DNA of 64,000 bases, taken from NCBI GenBank assembly GCA_029547745.1, contig JAKPOQ010000004.1:66737-130736 (forward strand). Direction: 5' to 3'. The notes below the pieces were generated by a model that was not told where the DNA came from, ran no database searches, and saw only the letters and a program-made list of their open reading frames with translations. Of the stretch, positions 8,281-16,712 are shown piece after piece (the stretch's first letter is position 1; every line of letters begins with the position of its first letter). This DNA is from Actinomycetes bacterium (lineage in GTDB: Bacteria; Actinomycetota; Thermoleophilia; UBA2241). A program made the translations under genes and the position numbers.

Positions 8281-8324
8281 GCGTGGGTCCGGCGCCCACC
8301 GCCGCTGGCGTGGGTCCGGCGCCC
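8281..8324. repeat. 17-bp direct repeat between convergent genes
   Basis: GCGTGGGTCCGGCGCCC is present at 8281-8297 and 8308-8324. The 87-bp gap between the MFS gene and the convergent methyltransferase gene also holds short GC inverted repeats that could end transcription from both sides. Confidence 0.6.
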
Positions 8325-8342
8325 TCCGCCCGCGCAGGCGGC

Positions 8343-9779
8343 TCACGATCCCGCGGATGCCCCTCTGACGATGTCCTCGAGCGCCTCCGCCTTGTCGGCG
8401 GCGAGCTTGGGACCTCGCGCCTCCGCCTCGGCCAGGATCGCCCGCACCTGGTCGGCGGCGTCGTCGGCTTCAGTGCGCCCTCGGGCGCGCCACGCCTCGA
8501 TGCTCAGCCGTGTGGCGATGGTGGGGAGGAACACCTCGCCGGCGCGCAGCCGGCGGGCCGTCTCCTTGTCGTTCAGGTAGCTTCCCGAAAAGCCGAGCCG
8601 CTCGATGGTCGCGGCCATGACTGTCGCCGGCGACACCTCTGCGCCGTCGACCAGGCGGAGGATCATCGCCGCGATCTCGGCGTCGATCACGATCTGCGGC
8701 AGGCTCATGAGATTGGCTCCGCTCAGGAGGCCGATTCCGCCGGTCACGAGGTCGGCCCCCGCCGAGACGGCGACGAGGCCCTTGAGCGCCTTCTCGTAGC
8801 CGGCCTGGATGCCGCCGTACTTGGCGTCGGTGGCGAGACCGGGACACAGCACGGGGACGCCGAGCTCGTGGGCGACCTCGGCGCAGGCGGCCGCCATGAG
8901 GGCCGATTCGAGCGCCCCGAAGGCGAACGTGCCGGCCCTCATGTCGAGCAGGCTGGCGCCGGCGCCCAGCATGACCGGCGTCCCCGGCGCGGCCGTCTCG
9001 ATCACCGTTGCGGCTCCGAGGAACTCGGCCACGTCCATGGCCACGGCTCCGGCCACCGTGATCGGCGCCGTCCCGCCGGCGATCGGCATCGGGTAGATGA
9101 CGATGGGAGTCCCATGGCGCGCCGCCTCGAGGTTGGCGTCGAGGAAGTCGCGGTCGATCGCGAGCGGCGAGGAGGTGCAGCAGACGACGCTGACACGCGG
9201 TCGGCGCCGGAACTCGTCCAGGTCGCCGCAGACGACCTCCATCATCCGCATCAGGACCTCGACCTGCCGCCGGTCGGTGACCTCGTCCTGGAGGTGCTTG
9301 TCGGACCAGCAGAGCCCGGTCTGGTACGCGCGGAAGGGGCGCTCAGTCTCTGCCGTGTCGGTCGCGGCGACGAGCATCCACATGACGTCGACCACCGACA
9401 TCGCGTCGGCGACGATGGTGGACTCACGCTGGTCGCGAAGGGTGCCGGGGCGGTAGTCGCCGCTGTCCATGTCGAGGACGTGGGTCGGGGCGCCCGAGGG
9501 CACGAAGTGCGTGCGGGCGCCGTCGAGGAGCACGTCCTCGGCAGGAGTCGCGCCGCCGAGCAGGACGTCGCGGGGACACGCGCGCAAGGCTTCGGCCACC
9601 AAGCTGCGTGGCAGGCGGGCTACGCCGGCGTCGCGGTCCACGTCGGCTCCGGCCGCGGCCAGGACGGCCAGGCCGCGGCCGGAGCCGAAGCGCATGCCGG
9701 TGCGTTCGAGCAGGCCGAACGCCTCCTCGACGATCAGGTGCCGTTCGTCTTCGCTCAGCCAGCTCGCGGTGAGCCGCAT
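8343..9779 (-). CDS. MttB-family (trimethylamine methyltransferase-like) protein, non-pyrrolysine
   Basis: A 478-residue protein of the MttB superfamily, corrinoid-dependent methyltransferases that demethylate quaternary or tertiary amines. The open frame has no in-frame TAG, so this is a non-pyrrolysine member; characterised relatives such as MtgB act on glycine betaine. Recognisable family regions include the N-terminal ERTGMRFG segment and the central glycine-rich core (VLCPGLATDAKYGG, then GADLVTGGIGLLSG). The start is ATG 9779 because GGGAGG lies 4 nt upstream; the frame extends further upstream without support. No corrinoid protein, corrinoid reductase or methyltetrahydrofolate methyltransferase gene is present in the window, so its partners are encoded elsewhere. 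The substrate is unknown. Confidence 0.83.
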   Translation of the reverse strand: MRLTASWLSEDERHLIVEEAFGLLERTGMRFGSGRGLAVLAAAGADVDRDAGVARLPRSLVAEALRACPRDVLLGGATPAEDVLLDGARTHFVPSGAPTHVLDMDSGDYRPGTLRDQRESTIVADAMSVVDVMWMLVAATDTAETERPFRAYQTGLCWSDKHLQDEVTDRRQVEVLMRMMEVVCGDLDEFRRRPRVSVVCCTSSPLAIDRDFLDANLEAARHGTPIVIYPMPIAGGTAPITVAGAVAMDVAEFLGAATVIETAAPGTPVMLGAGASLLDMRAGTFAFGALESALMAAACAEVAHELGVPVLCPGLATDAKYGGIQAGYEKALKGLVAVSAGADLVTGGIGLLSGANLMSLPQIVIDAEIAAMILRLVDGAEVSPATVMAATIERLGFSGSYLNDKETARRLRAGEVFLPTIATRLSIEAWRARGRTEADDAADQVRAILAEAEARGPKLAADKAEALEDIVRGASAGS

Positions 9780-9828
9780 GATCCCTCCCGGCTGTCGTCT
9801 GCAGGTGCGCCCGCCATGGTATCGGGGC

Positions 9829-9871
9829 GCGCCGGCGCTGTCGCGGGCCCGGCCCGCGACAGCGCCGGCGC
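9829..9871. repeat. 21-bp-arm perfect palindrome upstream of the MttB-like gene
   Basis: Positions 9829-9849 and 9851-9871 pair perfectly around a single central base. It lies 50 bp upstream of the methyltransferase start and at the edge of the ABC pseudogene, so it is not an obvious terminator. Confidence 0.65.
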
Positions 9872-9888
9872 CGGCGGCGGGCGCCGCC

Positions 9889-10790
9889 GACGAGGGCGCG
9901 GCCTTCGCCCATGTCGCCTGGGTGATCCTCATCGCCGGTCTGATCGGCGTGACTTCGGCTCTCGCGCTCGGTGGCGACGCTCGTCAGGGAGGCTCGGGGA
10001 CAGGTCATCACCGACCACATCTCGGACCTCATCCACGCCAAGTCGATCGCTGTCGACTTCGAGTACTACGAGGACTCGCGGTACTACGCCGCCCTCCACC
10101 GCGCCCAGCAGGAGGCGTCCTACCGCCCAACGTGCATCGTCAACGATGTGACGATCATGGGGTAGAGCATCATCGCCCTGATGGTCATGGTCGGCATCAT
10201 CTTGACCGTCCGCTGGTTCGTAGGGGTGATCGTCGTCGGGTGACGCTGCCCAGCGCCCACAGGCGCCTCCGCTACTCGGCCCGCATGTGCGAGCGGCAGC
10301 GCCGGAGCACCGTCGAGGACCGCCGTTCCCCTGAGTTCAAGTTTGAAGTGCAACGCCTCCTCCGCTGACCGCTGACCGACGGCACCTGCGCCGAGGAGCT
10401 GCGCCTCTTCGACCGCGACGACACGTTCCGCGGCTGGCGCCACGCTCTGCGCGACGCCCTTCACGGTCAGCGCCTGGCGATTCGCCGGGCGGCGGTCCCT
10501 GGTCGGGCGTGCTGCGCGCAAGGCCGGCGCGCACGAAGTCCTCGAGAGCCTGCGCCCGGCTACGACACGATGCTGGGGAAGTGGTTCGAGGACGGCGAGG
10601 AGATCTCGATCGGCGGGTGGCGGAAAGTCGCCCGCGCCCGTCGCGCCGTCGTGCTGATCAACCACCGCTTCTCGACGGTGCGCAACGCCGACCGTGTCGA
10701 CATCCTCGACGAGGGGCGGATCGTCGAGAGCGGAACGCACTTCGCCCTCATGCCGGTCGCGCCCTCCTACCGGTTGAGGGCGCTCTGCAG
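9889..10790 (+). pseudogene. ABC exporter remnant (fused membrane/ATPase type)
   Basis: Fragments of one ABC exporter appear in order but in different frames. A membrane-helix piece (FAHVAWVILIAGLIG) is in frame 1; a stretch with SDLIHAKSIAVDFEYYED is in frame 2 and stops at TAG 10163, after which the frame continues as a hydrophobic helix to TGA. Frame 1 then resumes with CERQRRSTVEDRR, stops at 10366-10368, and continues with ELRLFDRDD. The C-terminal end of the ATPase follows (GYDTMLGKWFEDGEE, then INHRFSTVRNADRV and DEGRIVESGTH). Walker A, most of the nucleotide-binding domain and much of the membrane domain are deleted. At least two frameshifts and two or more stops rule out function. 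Confidence 0.85.
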
Positions 10791-11070
10791 GTCGCGCGCG
10801 TGCTCCTCCTCGATGGACAGGATGTCCTCGAGGGCCTGGCGCGGGTCCGTACTCCTGAAGCATCTCGGCCTGGGCGATACGCTCGCGGTGCCGCCCGATG
10901 CCGTCGAGTCTACCCTCGAGGTCCCGCTCGAGCATCGTCTTCGCGTCGGGCGCGACATGGATGGCGGTGACGTCGACCGCCGGCACGCCGCCGAGGAAGT
11001 CGATCTGGCTCGACAGAGTGATCGCGTGCTGGTGTTCCTCGTTGGAGTGCCGGCCTTCGAGGGCACGTAC
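10767..11070 (-). pseudogene. ferritin-like (bacterioferritin-type) gene remnant
   Basis: On the minus strand, a ferritin-like four-helix sequence is recognisable: NEEHQHAITLSSQIDFLGG near 11050-10990, then DAKTMLERDLEG and RIAQAEMLQEY ending near 10849. A one-base deletion shifts the frame, and the final helix resumes as QALEDILSIEEEHARDLQ, ending at the stop 10769-10767. The N-terminal third, including any start codon, is missing; an in-frame stop lies just upstream of the preserved part. Metal-ligand-type Glu and His residues (EEH) remain. It runs tail-to-tail into the ABC exporter remnant and abuts the 3' end of the RND gene. Confidence 0.75.
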
Positions 11071-11101
11071 ACGTCTCGGCCGGGCGGCCCCTCAGCCGGC
11101 T

Positions 11102-14100
11102 TCAGTCACTGAGGGTCGTCCCGATGGTCCAGTCCTCCTCGGGGCCGCGACGGCGAAGCTTGTCGAGCGCGAGATACAGGACCGGCACGAGGATCAGGGT
11201 CAGGATGGTGGACGTGAAGAGGCCTCCGATCACGACCACGGCCAGGGGCGTGGACAGGAAGGCACTCTCCCCGAGCCCGAGCGACATCGGCAGAAGGGCG
11301 AGGATCGTGGCGACGGCGGTCATCAGGATGGGACGCAGTCGGCGCCGGCCGCCCTCGATCACCGCCGTCCGTGCGTCCATGCCGCGGCGCCGGAACTGCT
11401 CGACGAGGTCGAGCAGGACGATCGCGTTCGTCACCACGATGCCGATGAGCATAAGGGCGCCTACGAGGCTCGGCATGCCCAGGCTGGTCCCAGTGACGAG
11501 CATGAGGATGACGGCGCCGACCACGGCGAACGGGATACTGACGAGGAGGATGAGCGGGTTCAGCAGGCTGCGGAACGTCACCACCATGATCACGTAGACG
11601 ATGAGCACGGCGATGACCATGGCGATACCGAGGGTACGGAAAGCCTCGTCCATGACGGTCTTGGCGCCGGCGATCTCCCAAGTGGCGCCGTCGGGCAGGT
11701 CGACCTTGGCGAGGGCCGCCTCGGTGTCGGTCGAAGCGGCCCCGATGTTGTTGTTGGTCGGGGCGCCGGTGATGGTCGCCGTGCGGGCGGAGTCGACGCG
11801 CGTGACCTGCACGGGGGTCATGGTCTCCTCGACCGTGGCGATGTCGCCCAGGCCGACCATGCCTTGTGCCGCGGGGACGCTCAGGCGCTCGAGCATCGCC
11901 GTGACCGCGCCGGGGATCGGCGGCAGGGTGATCTCGCCGACGCTGAGTTGCGCAGGCAGCACGCCTTCCTCGGTCGGGACGGAGCCGAGCGGGAACCCGT
12001 TCAGGATGAGGGTCGAGAAGCGACTCAACGTGGTGACGTCGACGCCCGCCGCCGCCGCCTTGGCCTGGTCCACGGTGACCGTCGCCGACGGCTGTCCCTC
12101 GCTGAGGTTCGAGGACACGTCGGCGAGCACCGGGACGCTCTTGACGGCCGCGAGGGCGATGTCGTTCGCCTTCTTGAGGACGGCGGGGTCCGTGGCGGTG
12201 ACACGGACCTCGATCGCCGTCATGTCGCCCATGGACGCGTCCTCGCCTCTGACGGTCACCTCGCCGATGCCCTGAAGGTCTGCGACGCGGGTGCGGAGGT
12301 CTTCGATGACGGCCAGCTTGTCGGCCTCGGGGTCGAGCTGCACCGTGAAGACGGCGCTGCTGGCCGAGGCGCCGATTCCTCCGCCGGCGCCGAACAGGCT
12401 TCCGGTGCTGCCGGCCGTCATCTGGTAGATGTCGATGCCTCGAGTGTCGGCGAGCACGTCCTCGACCTTCGTCGCCGCGGCGAGCGTGGCGTCCAAGCTG
12501 GTGCCGGGGGGCATCTTCTGGTCGATCGACATGGTCGGCGCCGCCGAGGTGTCGAACAGGTTCGTCTTGAGCAGCGTGGTCCCCGCCATGGTCGCGACGA
12601 AGATGGCGACGGCGGCGACGAGGGTCATGGCCTTGTGGTCGATGGCGAGTTTGAGGACCGGCAGGTACAAGCGTTGCAGTCGTGTGACCTCGGCCGGGTC
12701 GCGATGGCCGACGTGGCCCTTGGAGAGGACGAACGTGGCGACGACCGGCACGACGGTCAGCGCGACCAGCAGGCTGGCGAGCAGAGCGAAGGTCACGGTG
12801 ATCGCGAACGGGCGGAAGAACTCCGAGGCGAGGCCGTGGAGGAACCCGAGGGGCAGGAAGACGGCGACCGTCGTGAGGGTGCTCGCCGTGATCGCGCGGG
12901 CGACCTCGCGCGTCGCGCCGTAGGCGGCGGCATGGACGTCGTCGCCCTCCTGTAAGTGACGATGGGCGTTCTCGATGACGACGATGGAGTCGTCGATGAC
13001 GCGGCCGATGGCGATGGTGAGGCCGCCCAGGGTGAGCACGTTGAGTGACTCGCCGCGCCACCACAGGAGGGCGAGGGCGGCGATGATGCTGAGCGGGATC
13101 GACAGACCGGCGATGAGCGTCGAACGCCAACTGTGCAGGAACAGCCAGATGACGAGCACGGCGAAGACGGCGCCGATGAGACCCTCGCGCCACAGCGAGG
13201 CGATGCTCTCTTCGATGAAGGTCGACTGGTCGAGGACGGTGGTGAGGGTGACCTTGTCGCCGAGCTTCTGGTCGAGGTCGGCGATGGTGTCCGTCACGGC
13301 GTTGGCGACGTCGACGGTGTTCGCGTCCGAGGTCTTGACCACGGAGACGCCCACCGACTCGGCGCCGTTCGTGCGGGTCACGGCGGTGGGCTTCTTGGCC
13401 AGGATGCGCACATCGGCGATGTCGCCGAGCTTGACGTTGCCGTCGTCCGTGGCGACGACCAGGTCCCTGAAGGCGGCCACGGTGGTCGCCTCGGCGCGGA
13501 CCGTCACGGGGTAGACGAGGCTGCCCGAGGTCACCGTGCCGGCGCCGGTCGTGAGGTTCGCCGTCGTGATGGCGGTGGTGATGCCCTCCAGTGGCACTCC
13601 CAGTCGCAGCACCTTGGCCGGGTCGAGACGGATCTGCAACTGCCGCTCCTGGGCGCCCGACACGGTCACCGCCTGCACGCCGTCGATCTCCTGCAGGCGG
13701 GGGACGACGGCGGTGGTCAGGAGTTCGGCGAGCTCGCGGGGCGGAAGGTCCGAGCTGACGGCGAGTTGCACCACGGGGAGCGAGTTGATGTTGAGGGCGG
13801 CGACCTTCGACTCGAGGGCGTTCTCGGGAAGCGCCGACTGGACCGCAGCGACGGCCGCCTGGACGTCCGCCTGCTTGGCGGCCATGTCGGTGCCGAACTC
13901 GTACTCGATGGTGGTGATGCTCATGCCCTCGTTCGAGTACGACGTGTACTCCTTGATGTCGCTGGTCGCCCGGATCGCCTGTTCGATGGGTGTCGTGACC
14001 GTCGCGTCGACGTCGCTGGCGGAGGCGCCGGGGACGACGGTGACCACCGTGAGGTAGGGGAAGGTCAGGTCCGGGATGAGCTCCTCTTTGAGCGACCTGA

Positions 14101-14188
14101 TGCCGTACACGCCGAGCAGGACGACGGCGACGACGATGAGGGCGACGATCGAACGGTTGCGCAGTGAGAGCTTGGTCAGCCAGCTCAA
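11102..14188 (-). CDS. RND (AcrB/SwrC-like) efflux transporter
   Basis: A 1028-residue inner-membrane proton-driven exporter of the resistance-nodulation-division superfamily. It has the expected plan: TM1 (residues ~14-30), a long extracytoplasmic domain, TM2-6, a second large loop, and TM7-12. The proton-relay segment reads GGLTIAIGRVIDDSIVVIEN, with the paired Asp residues conserved. No membrane-fusion protein or outer-membrane channel gene is adjacent, consistent with a monoderm exporter such as SwrC. The start is a TTG at 14188, chosen because AGGAGG lies 6 nt upstream and the translated MSWLTKLSLRNR is typical of the family N terminus. The substrate is unknown. Confidence 0.93.
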   Translation of the reverse strand: MSWLTKLSLRNRSIVALIVVAVVLLGVYGIRSLKEELIPDLTFPYLTVVTVVPGASASDVDATVTTPIEQAIRATSDIKEYTSYSNEGMSITTIEYEFGTDMAAKQADVQAAVAAVQSALPENALESKVAALNINSLPVVQLAVSSDLPPRELAELLTTAVVPRLQEIDGVQAVTVSGAQERQLQIRLDPAKVLRLGVPLEGITTAITTANLTTGAGTVTSGSLVYPVTVRAEATTVAAFRDLVVATDDGNVKLGDIADVRILAKKPTAVTRTNGAESVGVSVVKTSDANTVDVANAVTDTIADLDQKLGDKVTLTTVLDQSTFIEESIASLWREGLIGAVFAVLVIWLFLHSWRSTLIAGLSIPLSIIAALALLWWRGESLNVLTLGGLTIAIGRVIDDSIVVIENAHRHLQEGDDVHAAAYGATREVARAITASTLTTVAVFLPLGFLHGLASEFFRPFAITVTFALLASLLVALTVVPVVATFVLSKGHVGHRDPAEVTRLQRLYLPVLKLAIDHKAMTLVAAVAIFVATMAGTTLLKTNLFDTSAAPTMSIDQKMPPGTSLDATLAAATKVEDVLADTRGIDIYQMTAGSTGSLFGAGGGIGASASSAVFTVQLDPEADKLAVIEDLRTRVADLQGIGEVTVRGEDASMGDMTAIEVRVTATDPAVLKKANDIALAAVKSVPVLADVSSNLSEGQPSATVTVDQAKAAAAGVDVTTLSRFSTLILNGFPLGSVPTEEGVLPAQLSVGEITLPPIPGAVTAMLERLSVPAAQGMVGLGDIATVEETMTPVQVTRVDSARTATITGAPTNNNIGAASTDTEAALAKVDLPDGATWEIAGAKTVMDEAFRTLGIAMVIAVLIVYVIMVVTFRSLLNPLILLVSIPFAVVGAVILMLVTGTSLGMPSLVGALMLIGIVVTNAIVLLDLVEQFRRRGMDARTAVIEGGRRRLRPILMTAVATILALLPMSLGLGESAFLSTPLAVVVIGGLFTSTILTLILVPVLYLALDKLRRRGPEEDWTIGTTLSD

Positions 14189-14256
14189 GGAAGGCCTCCT
14201 CCGGCACGGACGACGTCCCGCAGCCGCGCGACGTCAGCGACGTATCTTACAGAGTG

Positions 14257-14309
14257 GCGCGCGGGCCGCGCGACCCGCCGCGGGGCGGCGGGTCGCGCGG
14301 CCCGCGCGC
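14257..14309 (-). terminator. 25-bp perfect GC hairpin after the ADP-ribosylglycohydrolase-like gene
   Basis: Arms 14257-14281 and 14285-14309 pair perfectly with a GGG loop, beginning 4 bp beyond the stop of the gene at 14313-15236. No T tract follows. It separates that gene from the RND gene downstream. Confidence 0.75.
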
Positions 14310-14312
14310 TCG

Positions 14313-15236
14313 TCACACGCCGGCGAGGGCGGCGAGGCGGTCGGCCACGGCGCGCAGGGGCTCGCGGAGCTGCAGCACCGCGAGCCAGCGCGCCGGGATG
14401 CCCGCCTCGCCATGCACAGCGCCGGCGAGGGCGCCGGTGATGGCGCCCACGGTGTCGGCGTCGTCGCCGAGGTTCACGACGGTGCAGAGGGCCTCCTCGA
14501 AGGTGGCGGCGCGGAGGTTCGCCCAGACCGCGGTACGCAGGCTGTCGACGACGAAGGCCGAGTTCTGGACCTCTTCCGGCTCGGCCGTCTCGGCCTCGAG
14601 CAACGCGGCGCTGATCCGGCGGTCCTCCTCCTCGAGGGACGCGGCGACCGCCGGCAGCCGCTCGCGCAGCCCGTCCTGCATGGCCGCCACGAGCAGATCG
14701 TTGAGGGCGACGCAGGCCCAGCCGGCGAGCGGGTCGAAGTGCGTCAGCATCGACTCGTCGAGGGAAGCTTTGCGGCGGCGTCCGGCGTCGCCGTAGTACA
14801 GGAGGGCCAGCGGCGCGCAGCGCATCAGGCTGCCGTTCGCGGCCACCGGATGGCCGAGGATCTCCCAGGCGCGCCGTGAGGCGAGGTCCCAGGGCGTGCC
14901 GGCCCGGTAGCTGAGGAGCACCGTGCGCACGGTGAGGCTGACGTCGCGCGGCCGCTGCTCGAACCAGTCGCGGTACCGGCGCATGACGTCCTCGGGATCG
15001 TGGGCCCCGTGTTCGGCCAGGCTCTCGGCCAGGCGCAGCGCCATGTCGGTCGCGTCGGTCGTCTGCCCTGGGGTGAGCTCGTGGCAGCCGCCGCCCACCA
15101 TGTCGACGATGACGCCGTACCGCTCGACCACTTGCGCCGCTGAAAGGAACTCGGCCGGCGCGCCCAGGGCCTCGCCGACGGCGAGGCCGATGAGCGCGCC
15201 GCGAAAGCGGTCGCGAAGGTCAGGCGAGGAGGTCAC
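14313..15236 (-). CDS. ADP-ribosylglycohydrolase family protein
   Basis: A 307-residue protein of the ADP-ribosylglycohydrolase (ARH/DraG) fold, enzymes that remove ADP-ribose from proteins or hydrolyse related N-glycosidic bonds with a dinuclear Mg or Mn centre. The N terminus has the family RFRGALIGLAVGEALGAPAE, and the C-terminal metal-binding region reads GDDADTVGAITGALAGA. The first metal motif, usually T-D-D-T/S, reads T-D-A-T here (TTDATDMAL), so one metal-ligand Asp is replaced by Ala; activity may be reduced or altered. The start is GTG 15236, overlapping the M20 peptidase stop by 17 bp, which suggests translational coupling. The substrate is unknown. Confidence 0.85.
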   Translation of the reverse strand: MTSSPDLRDRFRGALIGLAVGEALGAPAEFLSAAQVVERYGVIVDMVGGGCHELTPGQTTDATDMALRLAESLAEHGAHDPEDVMRRYRDWFEQRPRDVSLTVRTVLLSYRAGTPWDLASRRAWEILGHPVAANGSLMRCAPLALLYYGDAGRRRKASLDESMLTHFDPLAGWACVALNDLLVAAMQDGLRERLPAVAASLEEEDRRISAALLEAETAEPEEVQNSAFVVDSLRTAVWANLRAATFEEALCTVVNLGDDADTVGAITGALAGAVHGEAGIPARWLAVLQLREPLRAVADRLAALAGV

Positions 15237-16581
15237 GGGCGACGCGCTCGAAGAAGAGCGCCTGGTAGGTCACGTCCCCGACGGCGATGCGTTCGTCCGG
15301 CATGTGGTCGCGGCCGCCCTGCATGGCGCGCAGGCTCTCTCCCGGGAAGGGGGCGAACCCGTACGCCACGCATCCCGGGAACGCCTCGCGGACCCAGCGT
15401 GAGTCGGTGAAGCTCGCCGACCACATGGGGGCGAGGACGGCGTCGGGCAGGTCGCGGCACAGCACGCGGGCGATGCTCTCGCTGAGCGCCGTCGGCGCCG
15501 GCGAGGCGTTAGGCTCGGTCACGTCGATCCACTCGAACCGCCAGTCGATGCCCAGGGGGTCCAGGACCTCCGCTACGAGGGCCCGCGTCTGTTCGAGGCT
15601 CATCCCCGGGAGGATGCGACAGTCGACGCCGGCCTCGGCGTGGGTGGGGATGACGTTGACGGCCTTGCTGGCCTCGAGGATGGTGGGAGTGAAGGTGACG
15701 CCTAGGAGCGGCTCGATGAGCCCGGCGACCTCGGGGTCGGCGCGCCGCAGGTCGCGCGCCGCCTCCCGCGCCGTCGCCGGGTCCTTGAGCCGCTCGCGCA
15801 GACCGTCTTCGACGAGAGCGTCGATCAACGCGGCGGTCATGGGCGACACGCTCGCGGGTGGGTCGTACAGCCCCAGGGCGACGACCGCCTTCGCCAGGTC
15901 GATGACCGCGCTGCGCTCCTTCTCGGGCACCGACCCGTGCCCGCCGGCCCCGCGGGTGCGGATGCGGAACTGCGCGAACGCCTTCTCGCCCACGGCGAGC
16001 AAGACCACCTTGCGCCCGTCGACCGGCAGCCACAGGCCGCCCATGCCCTCGTTGAGCAGGTAGTTGCACCGGATGAGCTCGGGGCGGTGCTCGCAGAGCC
16101 AGCGCACGCCGCAGTGCGTCCCGACCTCTTCGTCCACGCTGGCGATGTACACGACCGTCCCGGCGAAGTCGGCGCCCGAACGCGCCAGGTGGGCGACGGC
16201 GACCGCCTCGGCGGCCACCTGGTTCTTCATGTCGGTCGCGCCGCAGCCCCAGACGTAACCGTCCTTCACGACGCCGGCGAACGGGGGCACCGACCACTCG
16301 CCCTCGTCGGCGGGGACGACGTCCATGTGCCCCATGAGGACGAGCGTGGGGCCCGGGCGGGAGCCCTCCAGCCTGGCGACGAGGTTCTGGCGCTCGGGCA
16401 GCTCGCCCGTGAGCGTGGACGGTACGCCGTTCGCCGCCAGATAGTCCCTGAGGACGAGGGCGCAGGCGGTCTCGTCGCCGGGCGGGTTCGTGGTGTCGAC
16501 GCGCAGGATGGAGGTGAACAGCTCGAGGACTTCGTCCTCGAGCCCCTTCCATTCCCGGTCGTCGAGTCCGTACGGGCTCAT
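15220..16581 (-). CDS. M20 family metallopeptidase / deacylase
   Basis: A 453-residue zinc-dependent hydrolase of the M20 family (ArgE/DapE/carboxypeptidase G2 type). Metal-binding and catalytic motifs are present: LMGHMDVVPAD (His and catalytic Asp), CGATDMKNQ (bridging Asp) and SVDEEVGTHCG (catalytic Glu-Glu). The central dimerisation domain begins near the GAGGHGSVPE segment. Such enzymes cleave acyl-amino acids or small peptides in the cytoplasm; the exact substrate cannot be deduced. The start ATG 16581 was chosen over the upstream extension because MSPYGLDDREW begins the conserved region and a promoter lies about 40 bp upstream. It overlaps the ADP-ribosylglycohydrolase-like gene and is divergent from the saccharopine-dehydrogenase-like gene at 16713. 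Confidence 0.9.
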   Translation of the reverse strand: MSPYGLDDREWKGLEDEVLELFTSILRVDTTNPPGDETACALVLRDYLAANGVPSTLTGELPERQNLVARLEGSRPGPTLVLMGHMDVVPADEGEWSVPPFAGVVKDGYVWGCGATDMKNQVAAEAVAVAHLARSGADFAGTVVYIASVDEEVGTHCGVRWLCEHRPELIRCNYLLNEGMGGLWLPVDGRKVVLLAVGEKAFAQFRIRTRGAGGHGSVPEKERSAVIDLAKAVVALGLYDPPASVSPMTAALIDALVEDGLRERLKDPATAREAARDLRRADPEVAGLIEPLLGVTFTPTILEASKAVNVIPTHAEAGVDCRILPGMSLEQTRALVAEVLDPLGIDWRFEWIDVTEPNASPAPTALSESIARVLCRDLPDAVLAPMWSASFTDSRWVREAFPGCVAYGFAPFPGESLRAMQGGRDHMPDERIAVGDVTYQALFFERVARDLLA

Positions 16582-16622
16582 GGACAGCGTGCTCTGGGGA
16601 GGTGGCTGCACATCGTCTCTGC

Positions 16623-16652
16623 ATGATAACGGCCTGTACGCACGGCTGCGAA
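16623..16652 (-). promoter_or_regulatory. promoter of the M20 peptidase gene
   Basis: Minus strand: TTCGCA (16652-16647), 18-bp spacer, TATCAT (16628-16623), giving a leader of about 35 nt before ATG 16581. Confidence 0.45.
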
Positions 16653-16712
16653 CCTCGTAGGCTTGTTCGGCAATGACGCGCGCGAGCACGATGCGAGACC
16701 GGAGGACGAGCC

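Noticed and set aside
8343-9932. Pyrrolysine-containing MttB
   Set aside because: No in-frame TAG interrupts the frame, and no pyl genes are present in the window.
10120-10986. Long minus-strand open frame (288 codons) in the pseudogene region
   Set aside because: Only its first 46 codons resemble a protein family (ferritin-like); the rest is the antisense of the ABC exporter remnant and has no start support.
9889-11070. Sequencing errors as the cause of the broken ABC exporter
   Set aside because: The Walker A region and large membrane parts are deleted as well as frameshifted, and neighbouring genes have clean frames.
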